Below are positions 26,630 to 35,045 of a stretch of 64,000 nucleotides of DNA, one piece after another. A program made the position numbers and the translations under genes. The DNA comes from Sphingopyxis fribergensis (GTDB taxonomy: Bacteria; Pseudomonadota; Alphaproteobacteria; Sphingomonadales; Sphingomonadaceae). The notes beneath the pieces are model-generated. The model was not told the DNA's origin, searched no databases, and was given only the letters and a program-made list of their open reading frames with translations. The stretch lies in contig NZ_CP009122.1 of the NCBI RefSeq assembly GCF_000803645.1, forward strand, positions 3,572,501-3,636,500, given 5' to 3'. Positions within the stretch are counted from its first letter, which is position 1. Each line of letters opens with the position of its first letter.

Positions 26630-27624
26630 TGCCTCACACTCTCCATCCTGCCGCGAACGATTTCGTCGTCCACCCTGAACGGCTCGCAATCGACGAGCGA
26701 TAGATCGTAGCGGACACGCTCGACACCGGAAGCGAAGGCCGCTGGCGTGATGCAGGGAAAATTCTCGCCGACATGCAGGAAGCGGTGCGGGCCGGACATC
26801 CAGCGGAACGATGAATAATCGTCGTCCCATGAGAAGCCAGCCGCAACCAGCTGGCCTTCAAATCGCTCGGTCACGGATGGTGCATCTGCTGCAATCCGCT
26901 CCGCAATGCGGCGTGCGACGTCGGTTATCGTGAAAGCCGCGCTTGCGTCCTCGGGTGCGGTGTCCAGTTCAACAACATAAAGGAACAGCGCATCGCAGCC
27001 GCCAGCGTCAAGCTGGAATTCCGACGATATGGCGACATAGGGCCGCGCGGCACCACGCCTTGCCTTGGCTTCGATTGAGACCCTGCCGCACTCGAAATCC
27101 TTGGGCGAGCCGGTCGGGCCAACCCAGGCGGCAGTCGCATCCGCCGGGCCGAAAACGGGAATCAGATGCCGTTCCAGCACGAACAGTTCCCCGATGAGCC
27201 CCTTCTGCTCTTCTGCAGAAAGGCGGCGATCACTCCCACCCCGCAGAAGATGATGCCAGCGCCAAGTCCGGGCGAGAAAAGTTTCGCCCGCTTCGATCTC
27301 GGATTTCGCGACGGAAGTCGCCTGAACGATGTCGAGGCAAAGCCGGTAGAAGATATCACGATGCTGGTTGTCGGTCAGCTTGAGCGACACCGTCGTGCTG
27401 CCGCCGGTGTCCGGTTCCGACTGGGCGACTTCAATCCCTTTCAGTTTCGGCAATTTGCCTTTTGGCGCCGATGCGGTGAGGCATCGCAGGATGAGGAGGC
27501 ACTTCCTGTCCACGCTCCTTGCCCAGAAGAAGTTCCACGGGTGCTTGCCGTCAACGCGCTTGGCATTGATGATGTCTGCGGAAGCCGGTGGCTCAAGACC
27601 GGTCCAGGGATCGTCAGCGCTCAT
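26626..27624 (-). CDS. PD-(D/E)XK motif protein (DUF4420)
   Basis: A 332-residue protein in which the motif region SPKDFECGRVSIEAKARRG (near residue 180) provides the D...ExK residues of a PD-(D/E)XK nuclease. An EQKGLIGELFVLE helix precedes it, as in DUF4420 proteins of restriction-linked operons. The ATG at 27624 overlaps the Z1 gene by 11 nt, and the stop overlaps the AIPR start. It is likely the DNA-cleaving component of the system; that is inferred from fold and context. Confidence 0.8.
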   Translation of the reverse strand: MSADDPWTGLEPPASADIINAKRVDGKHPWNFFWARSVDRKCLLILRCLTASAPKGKLPKLKGIEVAQSEPDTGGSTTVSLKLTDNQHRDIFYRLCLDIVQATSVAKSEIEAGETFLARTWRWHHLLRGGSDRRLSAEEQKGLIGELFVLERHLIPVFGPADATAAWVGPTGSPKDFECGRVSIEAKARRGAARPYVAISSEFQLDAGGCDALFLYVVELDTAPEDASAAFTITDVARRIAERIAADAPSVTERFEGQLVAAGFSWDDDYSSFRWMSGPHRFLHVGENFPCITPAAFASGVERVRYDLSLVDCEPFRVDDEIVRGRMESVRQ

Positions 27625-30352
27625 CGTCGCCCCCCATTTCTTCCTCTTCCAGGTCATCCGAGAAGTTCTCGCGGACCCAAGTCGTGTTCACGACATACGC
27701 GACCTTCTTTTCCTCCAGCTCGGTGCCGGGGAAACTGACGCTCCAAGCGACAACCGGGGCACTTTGGCTAAGGTCATCTTGCTCTTTGCCAATCGCAAGC
27801 ATGTGGACGATCAGAAGCGGCCGCTCGCGTTTCGACCTGTAGATGCGATCGGGATAGTTCCAGCTTCCGTCCTTGGCTGGCCTGGCATCGCCCCGCGCTA
27901 CATATTCATTCTGCGCGTCTTCGATCTGCTTTTCCGTCAGACCGGTCTTTTCTACGCCCCTCGATGCGACACGCTGCTTGTTGGTTATCCGCAGCGTGGT
28001 CGGATCATTACGGCTTCTGTCACCTTCGCTGCGGCGTGGGCAATTGATGTTCACGCCCAACGACTCGTCGGAAAGCCCGTTGTCCTCGCGCTTCTGAAGG
28101 CTGGTGAACAGCACATCCCATTTGGCCAGCTCGGTAGCTGCGCGGTCATCGATATGCTGACAGACCGGGCCTGTATCCGTAAGGAGCGAACCGGGGTGAT
28201 TAACGAATGATGCAATGAAATCCCGCACCGGGCCGGCGGGAACCTCCGATAGCAGGTAGCCGCCCGTCACCTGTTCGGCATCTGTCAGAGGCTTTCTGGC
28301 GCTTGCGAGCGCCTTAGCCAGTGCAATTGCCGCGTTGCGGTTTGCACGCAGACTTTCGGCATCGCGTTTCAGGATCGCGGTTTCCGCGAATTTGTTGGCA
28401 AGGCCGATGGAGACGACCAGCTTTTCGCCGGACCCCATCTTGTTGCGCGCAGTCACGATCAGCGTATCCGGATGGCTGCGGACTTTCAGGCCGAATTGTT
28501 CGGGCGTTGCCCCCACGGCTTCCATGTTGCGCAGCTCGTCGCGCAGTTCCTCGATGGATTCCGCAATATGGGCATACCAGCCCTCAGCCTCTTCCGGCAT
28601 CCACACGCGGCACAGGTCGTCATAGCCGGGCCGATAGCCGAACCATCGCCCCATCTGCATCAACGTGTCGTACATCATCGAATTGCGCAGGAAGTAGGAA
28701 ACGGTCAGCCCCTCCAGCGTCAATCCGCGCGACAGGGAGAACCCGCCCACCGCGATGACATTCAGGCCGTGTTCTTCGTGATCATGATACGCCAGATTGC
28801 CCGACGAGCGGCTGTTGACCTCGACCACGGAAACCGGAGCGACGCTTTCAAGCAGCAATGGCTGGATGTCGCTCCAGCCGAATTCGCTATCCGGTTCATA
28901 CTCTTCCAGCCAGACTGCGTGTAGAGCCGCGATCTCCCCATCCTGCAACGCCTTCTCTTGCGCAAGGCCACCGTTCACGCGGACACTGGCGCGGATGCGG
29001 TCGACGAGAGCATGGACTTCGTTGCGCAACTGCCGCTGCACATCCGTGAAGCGCGAAGCGTTGACCAGCATCGAGCTATGCTTGTTCCGCTGCCCCCGGG
29101 CGAGCCGTATCGCTCTGGAAATCAGGAAGGTGCGCACCGCCTTTTCCAAGCTGACGGGCAAGGCGGTGACGGTCGTGTCTTTGGGATGCTTCAGCGGCAA
29201 CAGATCGCCATTGTCGGTGATCGGGCGGATGATCGCCTTGCTATCTTCCAGGAAGACCCGGTTCGCGCCGAAATAGTTAGTCGGCGGATCAAGGCTGACG
29301 ATGAAATCGCGCGGAAACAGATCATCGCCCTGCATCTGCGTTTCGCTATCGGGATCGATGAAGATGTTGGCAAAGGGCGTGGCAGTATAACCGACATAGC
29401 AGCTATGATCGAACAGCTTGAGCAGCGTCCGCAATTGCCCGTTGATGCGGGAGACTTCGTCTGGACCCTTGCGGATGTTGATCGAAGCATTGTCGGCCTC
29501 GTCATCGATCAGCAGCATTGGGGCATCGATCACCGATGTACCGGCGCGCTGGTTATGCTCCTGCAACCACGAAATCAGATTCTTCAGGGTCGAGCTGTTT
29601 TTCTTGATAACGAAAACCGCCGGTTCGCGCAGATTGTCGAGCGGCACGCCGACGCCCGATGCCAGTGTCTTGCTGAAATCCTTGATCGAATTGGTGAAGG
29701 TCACCGGTCTGCGCGATTTGTCGAACCGGCCCACGCCGATGAAGCGCTGCGCCGGGTCGTCGCGGTTGGAGAGGAGCCGGGCACTGTCGCGCCCCACAAA
29801 ACCTTCGTCGATGCGCATCTGCGTCTGGTTGCGCAGATTGTTGTGAATGCCCGCGATGACGATTATCAGCCTGTAACCGGCGTCCGCCGCCTTGCAGATC
29901 ACACCCGTATAATTGGCCGTCTTGCCTGACTGGACGTGCCCGACAACCATGCCACGACGATCCCAGCTTTCGGGCTTCATCGGGTTTTCGAGCAGATTCA
30001 GAATCCGATCAGTGACGTCATCAAGGGTAACCAACACATCGCCGGAGAAACCTTTCTCTGCCATCAACTGGCGATAACGGTTCCAGTAATAGGGCTCGAT
30101 TCCCGCTCGGGCCGCATCGAGCCACGGAACGTAATCCTTGGCCGTCAGCATCGACCCGATTTTCATCGAAACGCCGTGGCTGTTTTCCAAGGACCGAGCC
30201 AGTTCCTCGACTTGATCATCAGTGACATCCGAACACAGAGGTATCTGCCGGATTTGCCCTATAAGGTCCCGGATGCGATCCGGTGATGGCATTGGCTCCT
30301 TCGCCAGTTGCGCCCCAACCATCGTTTCGAGCATTCTTACGCCATCATTCAT
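27614..30352 (-). CDS. Z1 domain protein (helicase-like ATPase)
   Basis: A 912-residue superfamily-II-like ATPase. Walker A is GHVQSGKT at residues 138-145, Walker B is LLIDDEAD at 280-287, a SAT-like motif follows in VGYTATPFANIF, and the arginine-finger region is LMQMGRWFGYRPGY near residue 575. This is the layout of Z1-domain proteins, which occur with MORC/MutL-type ATPases in predicted restriction systems. It overlaps the preceding gene by 8 nt and the following one by 11 nt. An ATG at 30334 could be used instead. Confidence 0.88.
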   Translation of the reverse strand: MNDGVRMLETMVGAQLAKEPMPSPDRIRDLIGQIRQIPLCSDVTDDQVEELARSLENSHGVSMKIGSMLTAKDYVPWLDAARAGIEPYYWNRYRQLMAEKGFSGDVLVTLDDVTDRILNLLENPMKPESWDRRGMVVGHVQSGKTANYTGVICKAADAGYRLIIVIAGIHNNLRNQTQMRIDEGFVGRDSARLLSNRDDPAQRFIGVGRFDKSRRPVTFTNSIKDFSKTLASGVGVPLDNLREPAVFVIKKNSSTLKNLISWLQEHNQRAGTSVIDAPMLLIDDEADNASINIRKGPDEVSRINGQLRTLLKLFDHSCYVGYTATPFANIFIDPDSETQMQGDDLFPRDFIVSLDPPTNYFGANRVFLEDSKAIIRPITDNGDLLPLKHPKDTTVTALPVSLEKAVRTFLISRAIRLARGQRNKHSSMLVNASRFTDVQRQLRNEVHALVDRIRASVRVNGGLAQEKALQDGEIAALHAVWLEEYEPDSEFGWSDIQPLLLESVAPVSVVEVNSRSSGNLAYHDHEEHGLNVIAVGGFSLSRGLTLEGLTVSYFLRNSMMYDTLMQMGRWFGYRPGYDDLCRVWMPEEAEGWYAHIAESIEELRDELRNMEAVGATPEQFGLKVRSHPDTLIVTARNKMGSGEKLVVSIGLANKFAETAILKRDAESLRANRNAAIALAKALASARKPLTDAEQVTGGYLLSEVPAGPVRDFIASFVNHPGSLLTDTGPVCQHIDDRAATELAKWDVLFTSLQKREDNGLSDESLGVNINCPRRSEGDRSRNDPTTLRITNKQRVASRGVEKTGLTEKQIEDAQNEYVARGDARPAKDGSWNYPDRIYRSKRERPLLIVHMLAIGKEQDDLSQSAPVVAWSVSFPGTELEEKKVAYVVNTTWVRENFSDDLEEEEMGGDDER

Positions 30353-31844
30353 CGCTGCAACGTTCCAGTAATCTGTTAAGTTCGTCTGAAACTACAGACC
30401 AGTTTTCGCGAAAGGGCTCGGTTGCTCGCATCATCTGCATCGCATCTTCTGGATCGATCCCGGAAGCTCGCAGTGCTGCAAAAGTAGTTGCGACAATGTG
30501 GACGAGTGTATCGTCCGCCATCTCCGATCCGGAAACCTGCTCTGGGTTGGCACTGATGTCGGCAAACAATGCGTCGATCGGAATCGATGTTGCCGCCATT
30601 TCCAGAACACGCATGAAATCGGTCTTGAGATCATCTGGCAAGCGCCCGGCGAAATCCGCAAACACCGGATGCTCGGGATTCAGGCAATAGGATATCTCGT
30701 TGCCGCTTTGCATGCGTTGCCAGACGGGTAAGCGACTGTCGCTAGCCAGTCTGCGTCCACGTGCGGTATAAACTCTGCGCGAGGTCGCTCCGATTGTTTC
30801 GATGATCCGGCGCAATCGCTCACGGACGTGGTACGGCGGCTGGGCAGAAGCTTTCTTAACATCGATTTTCCAGTCAGCGTCCATTCCGTTTGGCATGTCG
30901 ATGCGGACGCGCGCAAGTTTGGTCAGTTCCTTCTGACGAGCCAAGCCGAACCAGGTGCCATGAATAATCAAGCGCTTGCCCCGGTAGACGTAGAACCCCT
31001 GATTCTTGAGGTACCCCGCCTTCCCTGCGTAGCGCTCCCACTCCACCGGGTCTTTCTTGTGGTGAGGCAGGGTGAATGTCTGAATTTCCACCTCTTGCCC
31101 CCCCGACTTTATCTTTTCGACCGGACCGGCCTGTGTTGCGGGATGGGATGAATGGAACGGGTCAAAGGGCTCAAGTTGCCTTCCATTCAGAAATAATGCG
31201 ACTTTGCTGATGCCGCGTTCGCCAGCAAGGTAGCGATGAAAGACGAGTTCAAGGTGTTCGGCAGCGTCATCGATCCTCGACACAAAAGCTGAGCGAGCAT
31301 CACTCCCGTCACCTTCCACCAAACGGTCGAGCGCCTCCCAAATGACCAGCGTTCCCGAACTTCCCAGTTCGTCGATCCAGGGAATTTGGGTGAAGTCATC
31401 GAGAAACTCTACGAGCCATTGATTCGTGCGGGCTACCTCATCGAGATTCCATCTCGCACAACACGTGATGCCATCCCTGCGTGAGGCGACAGTCAACATC
31501 CTGCATTGCGAAAATGAAGCCGTCTTCAATCCAAGTCCGAAGCGACCCAGATCATCCTGTTCCCGCGTTTCCAGCGGATTGCGACTGCCGGGGCGCATTG
31601 CGGCGAGCAACTTATCCTCGGTCATGCCCTCGCCGTCGTCCAGAATTGCAAGGCTCGGGTCGGGGCTAGTCGTGTCCGCAAGCAGCCTGATGCAGCGAGC
31701 TTTGGCTGTAATCGAATTGTCAATGATGTCGGCAAGGGCCGTTTCAAGTGAATAACCAATGTCGCGCATGCTTTCGATCAGCATGGCAGCATGTGGCGCT
31801 GCTTCTCGCGTTCGTATCGTGCCTGAACTTGGTGCCCCTGCCAT
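30345..31844 (-). CDS. MORC/MutL-like GHKL ATPase
   Basis: A 499-residue protein with the GHKL nucleotide-binding fold: N box ALADIIDNS (N43), the DDGEGM motif at 69-74 and GRFGLGLKTAS at 100-110. A MORC-like S5 region probably follows (around 200-340), with an unassigned C terminus. It begins 2 nt after the methyltransferase stop. In related operons such ATPases are thought to clamp on DNA and control a nuclease partner. Confidence 0.85.
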   Translation of the reverse strand: MAGAPSSGTIRTREAAPHAAMLIESMRDIGYSLETALADIIDNSITAKARCIRLLADTTSPDPSLAILDDGEGMTEDKLLAAMRPGSRNPLETREQDDLGRFGLGLKTASFSQCRMLTVASRRDGITCCARWNLDEVARTNQWLVEFLDDFTQIPWIDELGSSGTLVIWEALDRLVEGDGSDARSAFVSRIDDAAEHLELVFHRYLAGERGISKVALFLNGRQLEPFDPFHSSHPATQAGPVEKIKSGGQEVEIQTFTLPHHKKDPVEWERYAGKAGYLKNQGFYVYRGKRLIIHGTWFGLARQKELTKLARVRIDMPNGMDADWKIDVKKASAQPPYHVRERLRRIIETIGATSRRVYTARGRRLASDSRLPVWQRMQSGNEISYCLNPEHPVFADFAGRLPDDLKTDFMRVLEMAATSIPIDALFADISANPEQVSGSEMADDTLVHIVATTFAALRASGIDPEDAMQMMRATEPFRENWSVVSDELNRLLERCSDE

Positions 31845-31846
31845 GT

Positions 31847-33448
31847 CTATGCAATTACTGTTTCAAGCAGCGGGTTACTGGCAAACTGTTCGGCATTCAG
31901 TTGTGGTGCAGACAGAATTTCCCACAAGGCCTCAGCGATTTGCCTTGCAAGGAACGGTGGCACCGCATTCCCCACCTGCACGAATTGCTCGGTGCGGTTG
32001 CCCCGGAAAACATAATTGTCCGGGAAGGTCTGGAGTCTCGCCGCTTCACGCACGGTCAAACTGCGGCACTGCGCCGGATCGGGGTGGATGAAATAATGGC
32101 CATCCTTGGAAATATGGCTGGTGACTGTGGTGGAAGGCTGATCGCGCAGCTGGACGCGGAATCTGTCGGCGAATTTTCCGCTATCCCAGTTGCGGTGCGC
32201 CGGTGCCAGCCCCGCCGGGAATGACGATGCCTTGGGCGATTGCCCGGTGGCAAAGGCATAGGCAGCGGCAAACAGATAGCGGGCAAGATCACTCGGCATG
32301 TGCCCCCGGGTTTCATTATCGGCCAAAGCGGTGAGCCTGTCATCCCGCAGCCACTGTGCCAAGGCTAGGGGGCAGGTGCTGCCGATGCCTGCCGGTTTTC
32401 CGGCCTGTCTCGGTAGCTTCGCCGCCGTTTCCAGCGAAGCGCGGACATCGGAAAGGCATTTCCTGAACGCTTGCTCCTGGTCTCCTTCCAGCCGCGGATT
32501 CTGCGCGCCTACAGCATCGCAGGCATTGGCCAGCGCTTTTGCCCATGATGCGCCATCATCCTTCTGTCGGCTGAGCCCGCTACGCAGGCGCGGCATCCCA
32601 TCGAGCACATCGGCGGCGCAGGCGCGGGGGTGGGAAGGCCTACGCCACGGTTTGCTCTGACGTTCCAGCGCTGCGGCCACATCGCGGCGCAAGCCGATGA
32701 TGATGACCCGGTGGCGCGCCTGCGGAACGCCGAGCGCTTCGGCGCGAACGACGTAGTCAGACGGTTTTGTGCCTTTGGCCGGGCCGCTGCTGCCTTTTGG
32801 CGCAAAGGCATAAAGCTCATACCCTTGCGTGTCGGTAGGCGTGCGAAGATCGTCCGTGATGAGATCGAACATCCGCACGCCATCCACTGTGGAGGACAGC
32901 ATGCCCTTCACATTCTCCATGACGAAGGCCGCCGGTTCAAGCTGGCTGATGATACCAATATATTCGCGATAGAGGAAATGGCGGTTGTCCTGCGCGGCGT
33001 CATAATCGGCAATTCCCCGGTTGCGCGCCCGTCCGACGAGCGAATAGGCTTGGCAGGGCGGGCCGCCGATAAGCACTGTATTGCGCCCATGCGCCTTTCT
33101 GATCGCCGAAACGCGGTCTGCGATGATACGGTTCGCGGGTTGCTCCCCCAACGTGAGGCAAAGGGCCTCTTCTTCTGCTGCCTCCCATTGGAGTGGGTAA
33201 AGTGCTTTCCAGTCAGGTTCAGCGCCGCCAAAATTCAACCAGTCATAGTAATTCTGCGGGATATGTTTCCCGAACTGACGCAGAAAGCTTCTGAACCGCA
33301 AAGTCTGATGCGCTGATTTCTCCTTCTCTATTGAAAGAGCCACGTTGAACGGGCGGATTCCACCTTCCGTTTCGAATGATGAAAATCCTTCTGCCAGTCC
33401 TCCCGGCCCGGCGAAAAGATCGACAATGGCGAATCCGGCAGTCATCAA
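31847..33448 (-). CDS. DNA (cytosine-5-)-methyltransferase
   Basis: A 533-residue C5 methyltransferase with motif I IVDLFAGPGGLAEGF near residues 8-22, catalytic Cys132 in GGPPCQAYS, ENVKGM (motif VI), QARHRVIIIG (motif VIII), and RSLTVREAARLQTFPD (IX/X). The target-recognition region lies between about 290 and 440 and its specificity cannot be read here. It heads the five-gene minus-strand operon and is divergent from a Vsr endonuclease, which matches its 5mC product. Confidence 0.93.
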   Translation of the reverse strand: MMTAGFAIVDLFAGPGGLAEGFSSFETEGGIRPFNVALSIEKEKSAHQTLRFRSFLRQFGKHIPQNYYDWLNFGGAEPDWKALYPLQWEAAEEEALCLTLGEQPANRIIADRVSAIRKAHGRNTVLIGGPPCQAYSLVGRARNRGIADYDAAQDNRHFLYREYIGIISQLEPAAFVMENVKGMLSSTVDGVRMFDLITDDLRTPTDTQGYELYAFAPKGSSGPAKGTKPSDYVVRAEALGVPQARHRVIIIGLRRDVAAALERQSKPWRRPSHPRACAADVLDGMPRLRSGLSRQKDDGASWAKALANACDAVGAQNPRLEGDQEQAFRKCLSDVRASLETAAKLPRQAGKPAGIGSTCPLALAQWLRDDRLTALADNETRGHMPSDLARYLFAAAYAFATGQSPKASSFPAGLAPAHRNWDSGKFADRFRVQLRDQPSTTVTSHISKDGHYFIHPDPAQCRSLTVREAARLQTFPDNYVFRGNRTEQFVQVGNAVPPFLARQIAEALWEILSAPQLNAEQFASNPLLETVIA

Positions 33449-33512
33449 CGCTATTCTGGTTTCCTGTTACTCGGATTCATGAAGTCGCATAACGGCAGAA
33501 AGGGCGCAACCA

Positions 33513-33953
33513 TTGGCCGACATCGTGGACGCGAAAACACGCTCCCGGATGATGGCGGGCATCAGGGGGAAGGATACGACGCCCGAAGTGCGCCTGCGCA
33601 AAGCATTGCATAGCGCAGGGTTCCGATTCCGGCTGCATTCGGCAAAACTGCCGGGCAGACCCGACATCGTTCTTACCAGATTTCATGCTGCAGTATTCGT
33701 CCACGGCTGTTTCTGGCACCGCCACGAAGGATGCCGCAACGCTTCGGTCCCGAAATCCAATGCTGCTTTCTGGGCGGAGAAGTTTGCCAAGAACGCTGAG
33801 CGTGACGCGATGAATCTTACCGGTTTGAAGGAACTGGGGTGGCGTGTCGCGATCGCCTGGGAATGTGCAATCCGCCGCAGGGGGGCGGCAGACGTCGCCG
33901 CAGAACTGGCCGACTGGCTGATAAGCGGTGGTGCAGAAATCGAGATCGGCTGA
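33513..33953 (+). CDS. vsr: Very short patch repair (Vsr) endonuclease
   Basis: A 146-residue nuclease that nicks at T:G mismatches left by deamination of 5-methylcytosine. Typical stretches are TRSRMMAGIRGKDTTPE, RLHSAKLPGRPDIVL (catalytic Asp) and VFVHGCFWHRHEGC. The start is TTG with AAAGGG 8 nt upstream. It is divergent from the C5 methyltransferase gene across 64 bp, so the two are presumably balanced from a shared control region. Confidence 0.92.
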   Translation: MADIVDAKTRSRMMAGIRGKDTTPEVRLRKALHSAGFRFRLHSAKLPGRPDIVLTRFHAAVFVHGCFWHRHEGCRNASVPKSNAAFWAEKFAKNAERDAMNLTGLKELGWRVAIAWECAIRRRGAADVAAELADWLISGGAEIEIG

Positions 33954-34307
33954 CAAACTTGGCGGACTAGGTGATTCGGTCAGCGCATCATTTTGAGCGA
34001 CACGTCACTCGGGATGAGCGTAATAATTCTGATCCCGTCGATTTGGCCTGATTTAGCCGCTACAGCGTTTACCAGCGAGAGACTTTGTGGGCGCAATGGC
34101 CAGGCCATCTAGAGAGCGATAGCGAAACTGTATTGCTCATCCTCACCGGTTACGGCGCGCCGCCGCCGATTGCCCCCTAGCGCGAGATACCTCCCCCCAA
34201 TATACGATTGCGAACTGCTGAGGTGCACTGCTCCCGACGGCTCCCTGAACGGGACAATCGGGCTGACTCGCTATCAGGTGCGATATTGAAATAGGGGCAA
34301 GAGTATC
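33954..34307. other. Gap with a gene relic
   Basis: These 354 bp between vsr and the next plus-strand gene contain no intact gene. They include a degenerate minus-strand 3' end at about 34108-34161, described separately. The region may be an old insertion junction on the right side of the defence operon. Confidence 0.4.
34108..34161 (-). pseudogene. Relic of a gene 3' end, copy 1
   Basis: Read on the minus strand it encodes VTGEDEQYSFAIAL and a stop. The sequence at 41249-41302 encodes ATGEDEKYRLAIAF and a stop, with roughly three quarters of nucleotides identical and many changes at third positions. It appears to be the tail of a lost gene. I do not recognise the parent family. Confidence 0.4.
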
Positions 34308-34847
34308 ATGCACATATGTAGGCGCCTCTTTGTGGTCCCCTTGGCAGATAACGATCACGGCAAATCGACTATTATCCGCAGCATGGTTTCGCAGGCGATT
34401 GGACGAAAAGTCGAACTACATCGGAAGGCCGTTCGAGATATGATTACGCCTGAGGGCCGCCATGTCGACGCATACATTTTCGGTCGATCCTATCAGGAAG
34501 TTGAGCGGGGTGACTATGGATCGGTCGTTGCAGCGCTCGATGCAAACGACCCCGACTGGCGACAGCGAGAGTTGATCGTAATGCCAAGCCATGTTGCGTC
34601 CGAAGACATCGATGACATCAAGGCGATGATTGCGGCTGCACACGCGGCAGGCTTTGACGCGATAGCAGCACCAATCGTCTATTGGGATGAGCATTCCGAC
34701 AACCGGGCCGACCTTGCGAAAGCTCTTGTGCTCGATTGGGATGTCCGATGGACGGTCCCCAACCCGTGGCATAGAGAGCCGGAGGGCCAGCTATGGGCGC
34801 TTGGCAATGATCTCTGGTCACGGATTTCGCGAACGTTAACGCAATAG
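34308..34847 (+). CDS. Hypothetical protein with P-loop-like N terminus, 179 aa
   Basis: A soluble protein whose N terminus reads LFVVPLADNDHGKSTIIRSM, resembling the strand and P-loop (xxxxGKS/T) of a nucleotide-binding protein though lacking the first glycine. A C-terminal Trp-rich part includes WTVPNPWHREPEGQ. It stands alone, followed by a 198-bp gap and a large tyrosine recombinase. Function is unknown; a kinase-like or DNA-maintenance role cannot be excluded. Confidence 0.55.
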   Translation: MHICRRLFVVPLADNDHGKSTIIRSMVSQAIGRKVELHRKAVRDMITPEGRHVDAYIFGRSYQEVERGDYGSVVAALDANDPDWRQRELIVMPSHVASEDIDDIKAMIAAAHAAGFDAIAAPIVYWDEHSDNRADLAKALVLDWDVRWTVPNPWHREPEGQLWALGNDLWSRISRTLTQ

Positions 34848-35045
34848 TCCCGTTAGGTGGGGGGTACGCCGCGTTAGGCGCTGTTGCGAAGGGTGCAATC
34901 TATGAAGCCGCAGCGAACCGGATTGCGTCATCTTCTCCGGTCTCGGTGCACCTTCGCCGAATCACTGCCGATTGTGCGAGGCGGGAGCCAAGGGTTCAAT
35001 TCGCGCCCGAAAAATCGCCTAGATTATTTAAATTGATTGAGATTT

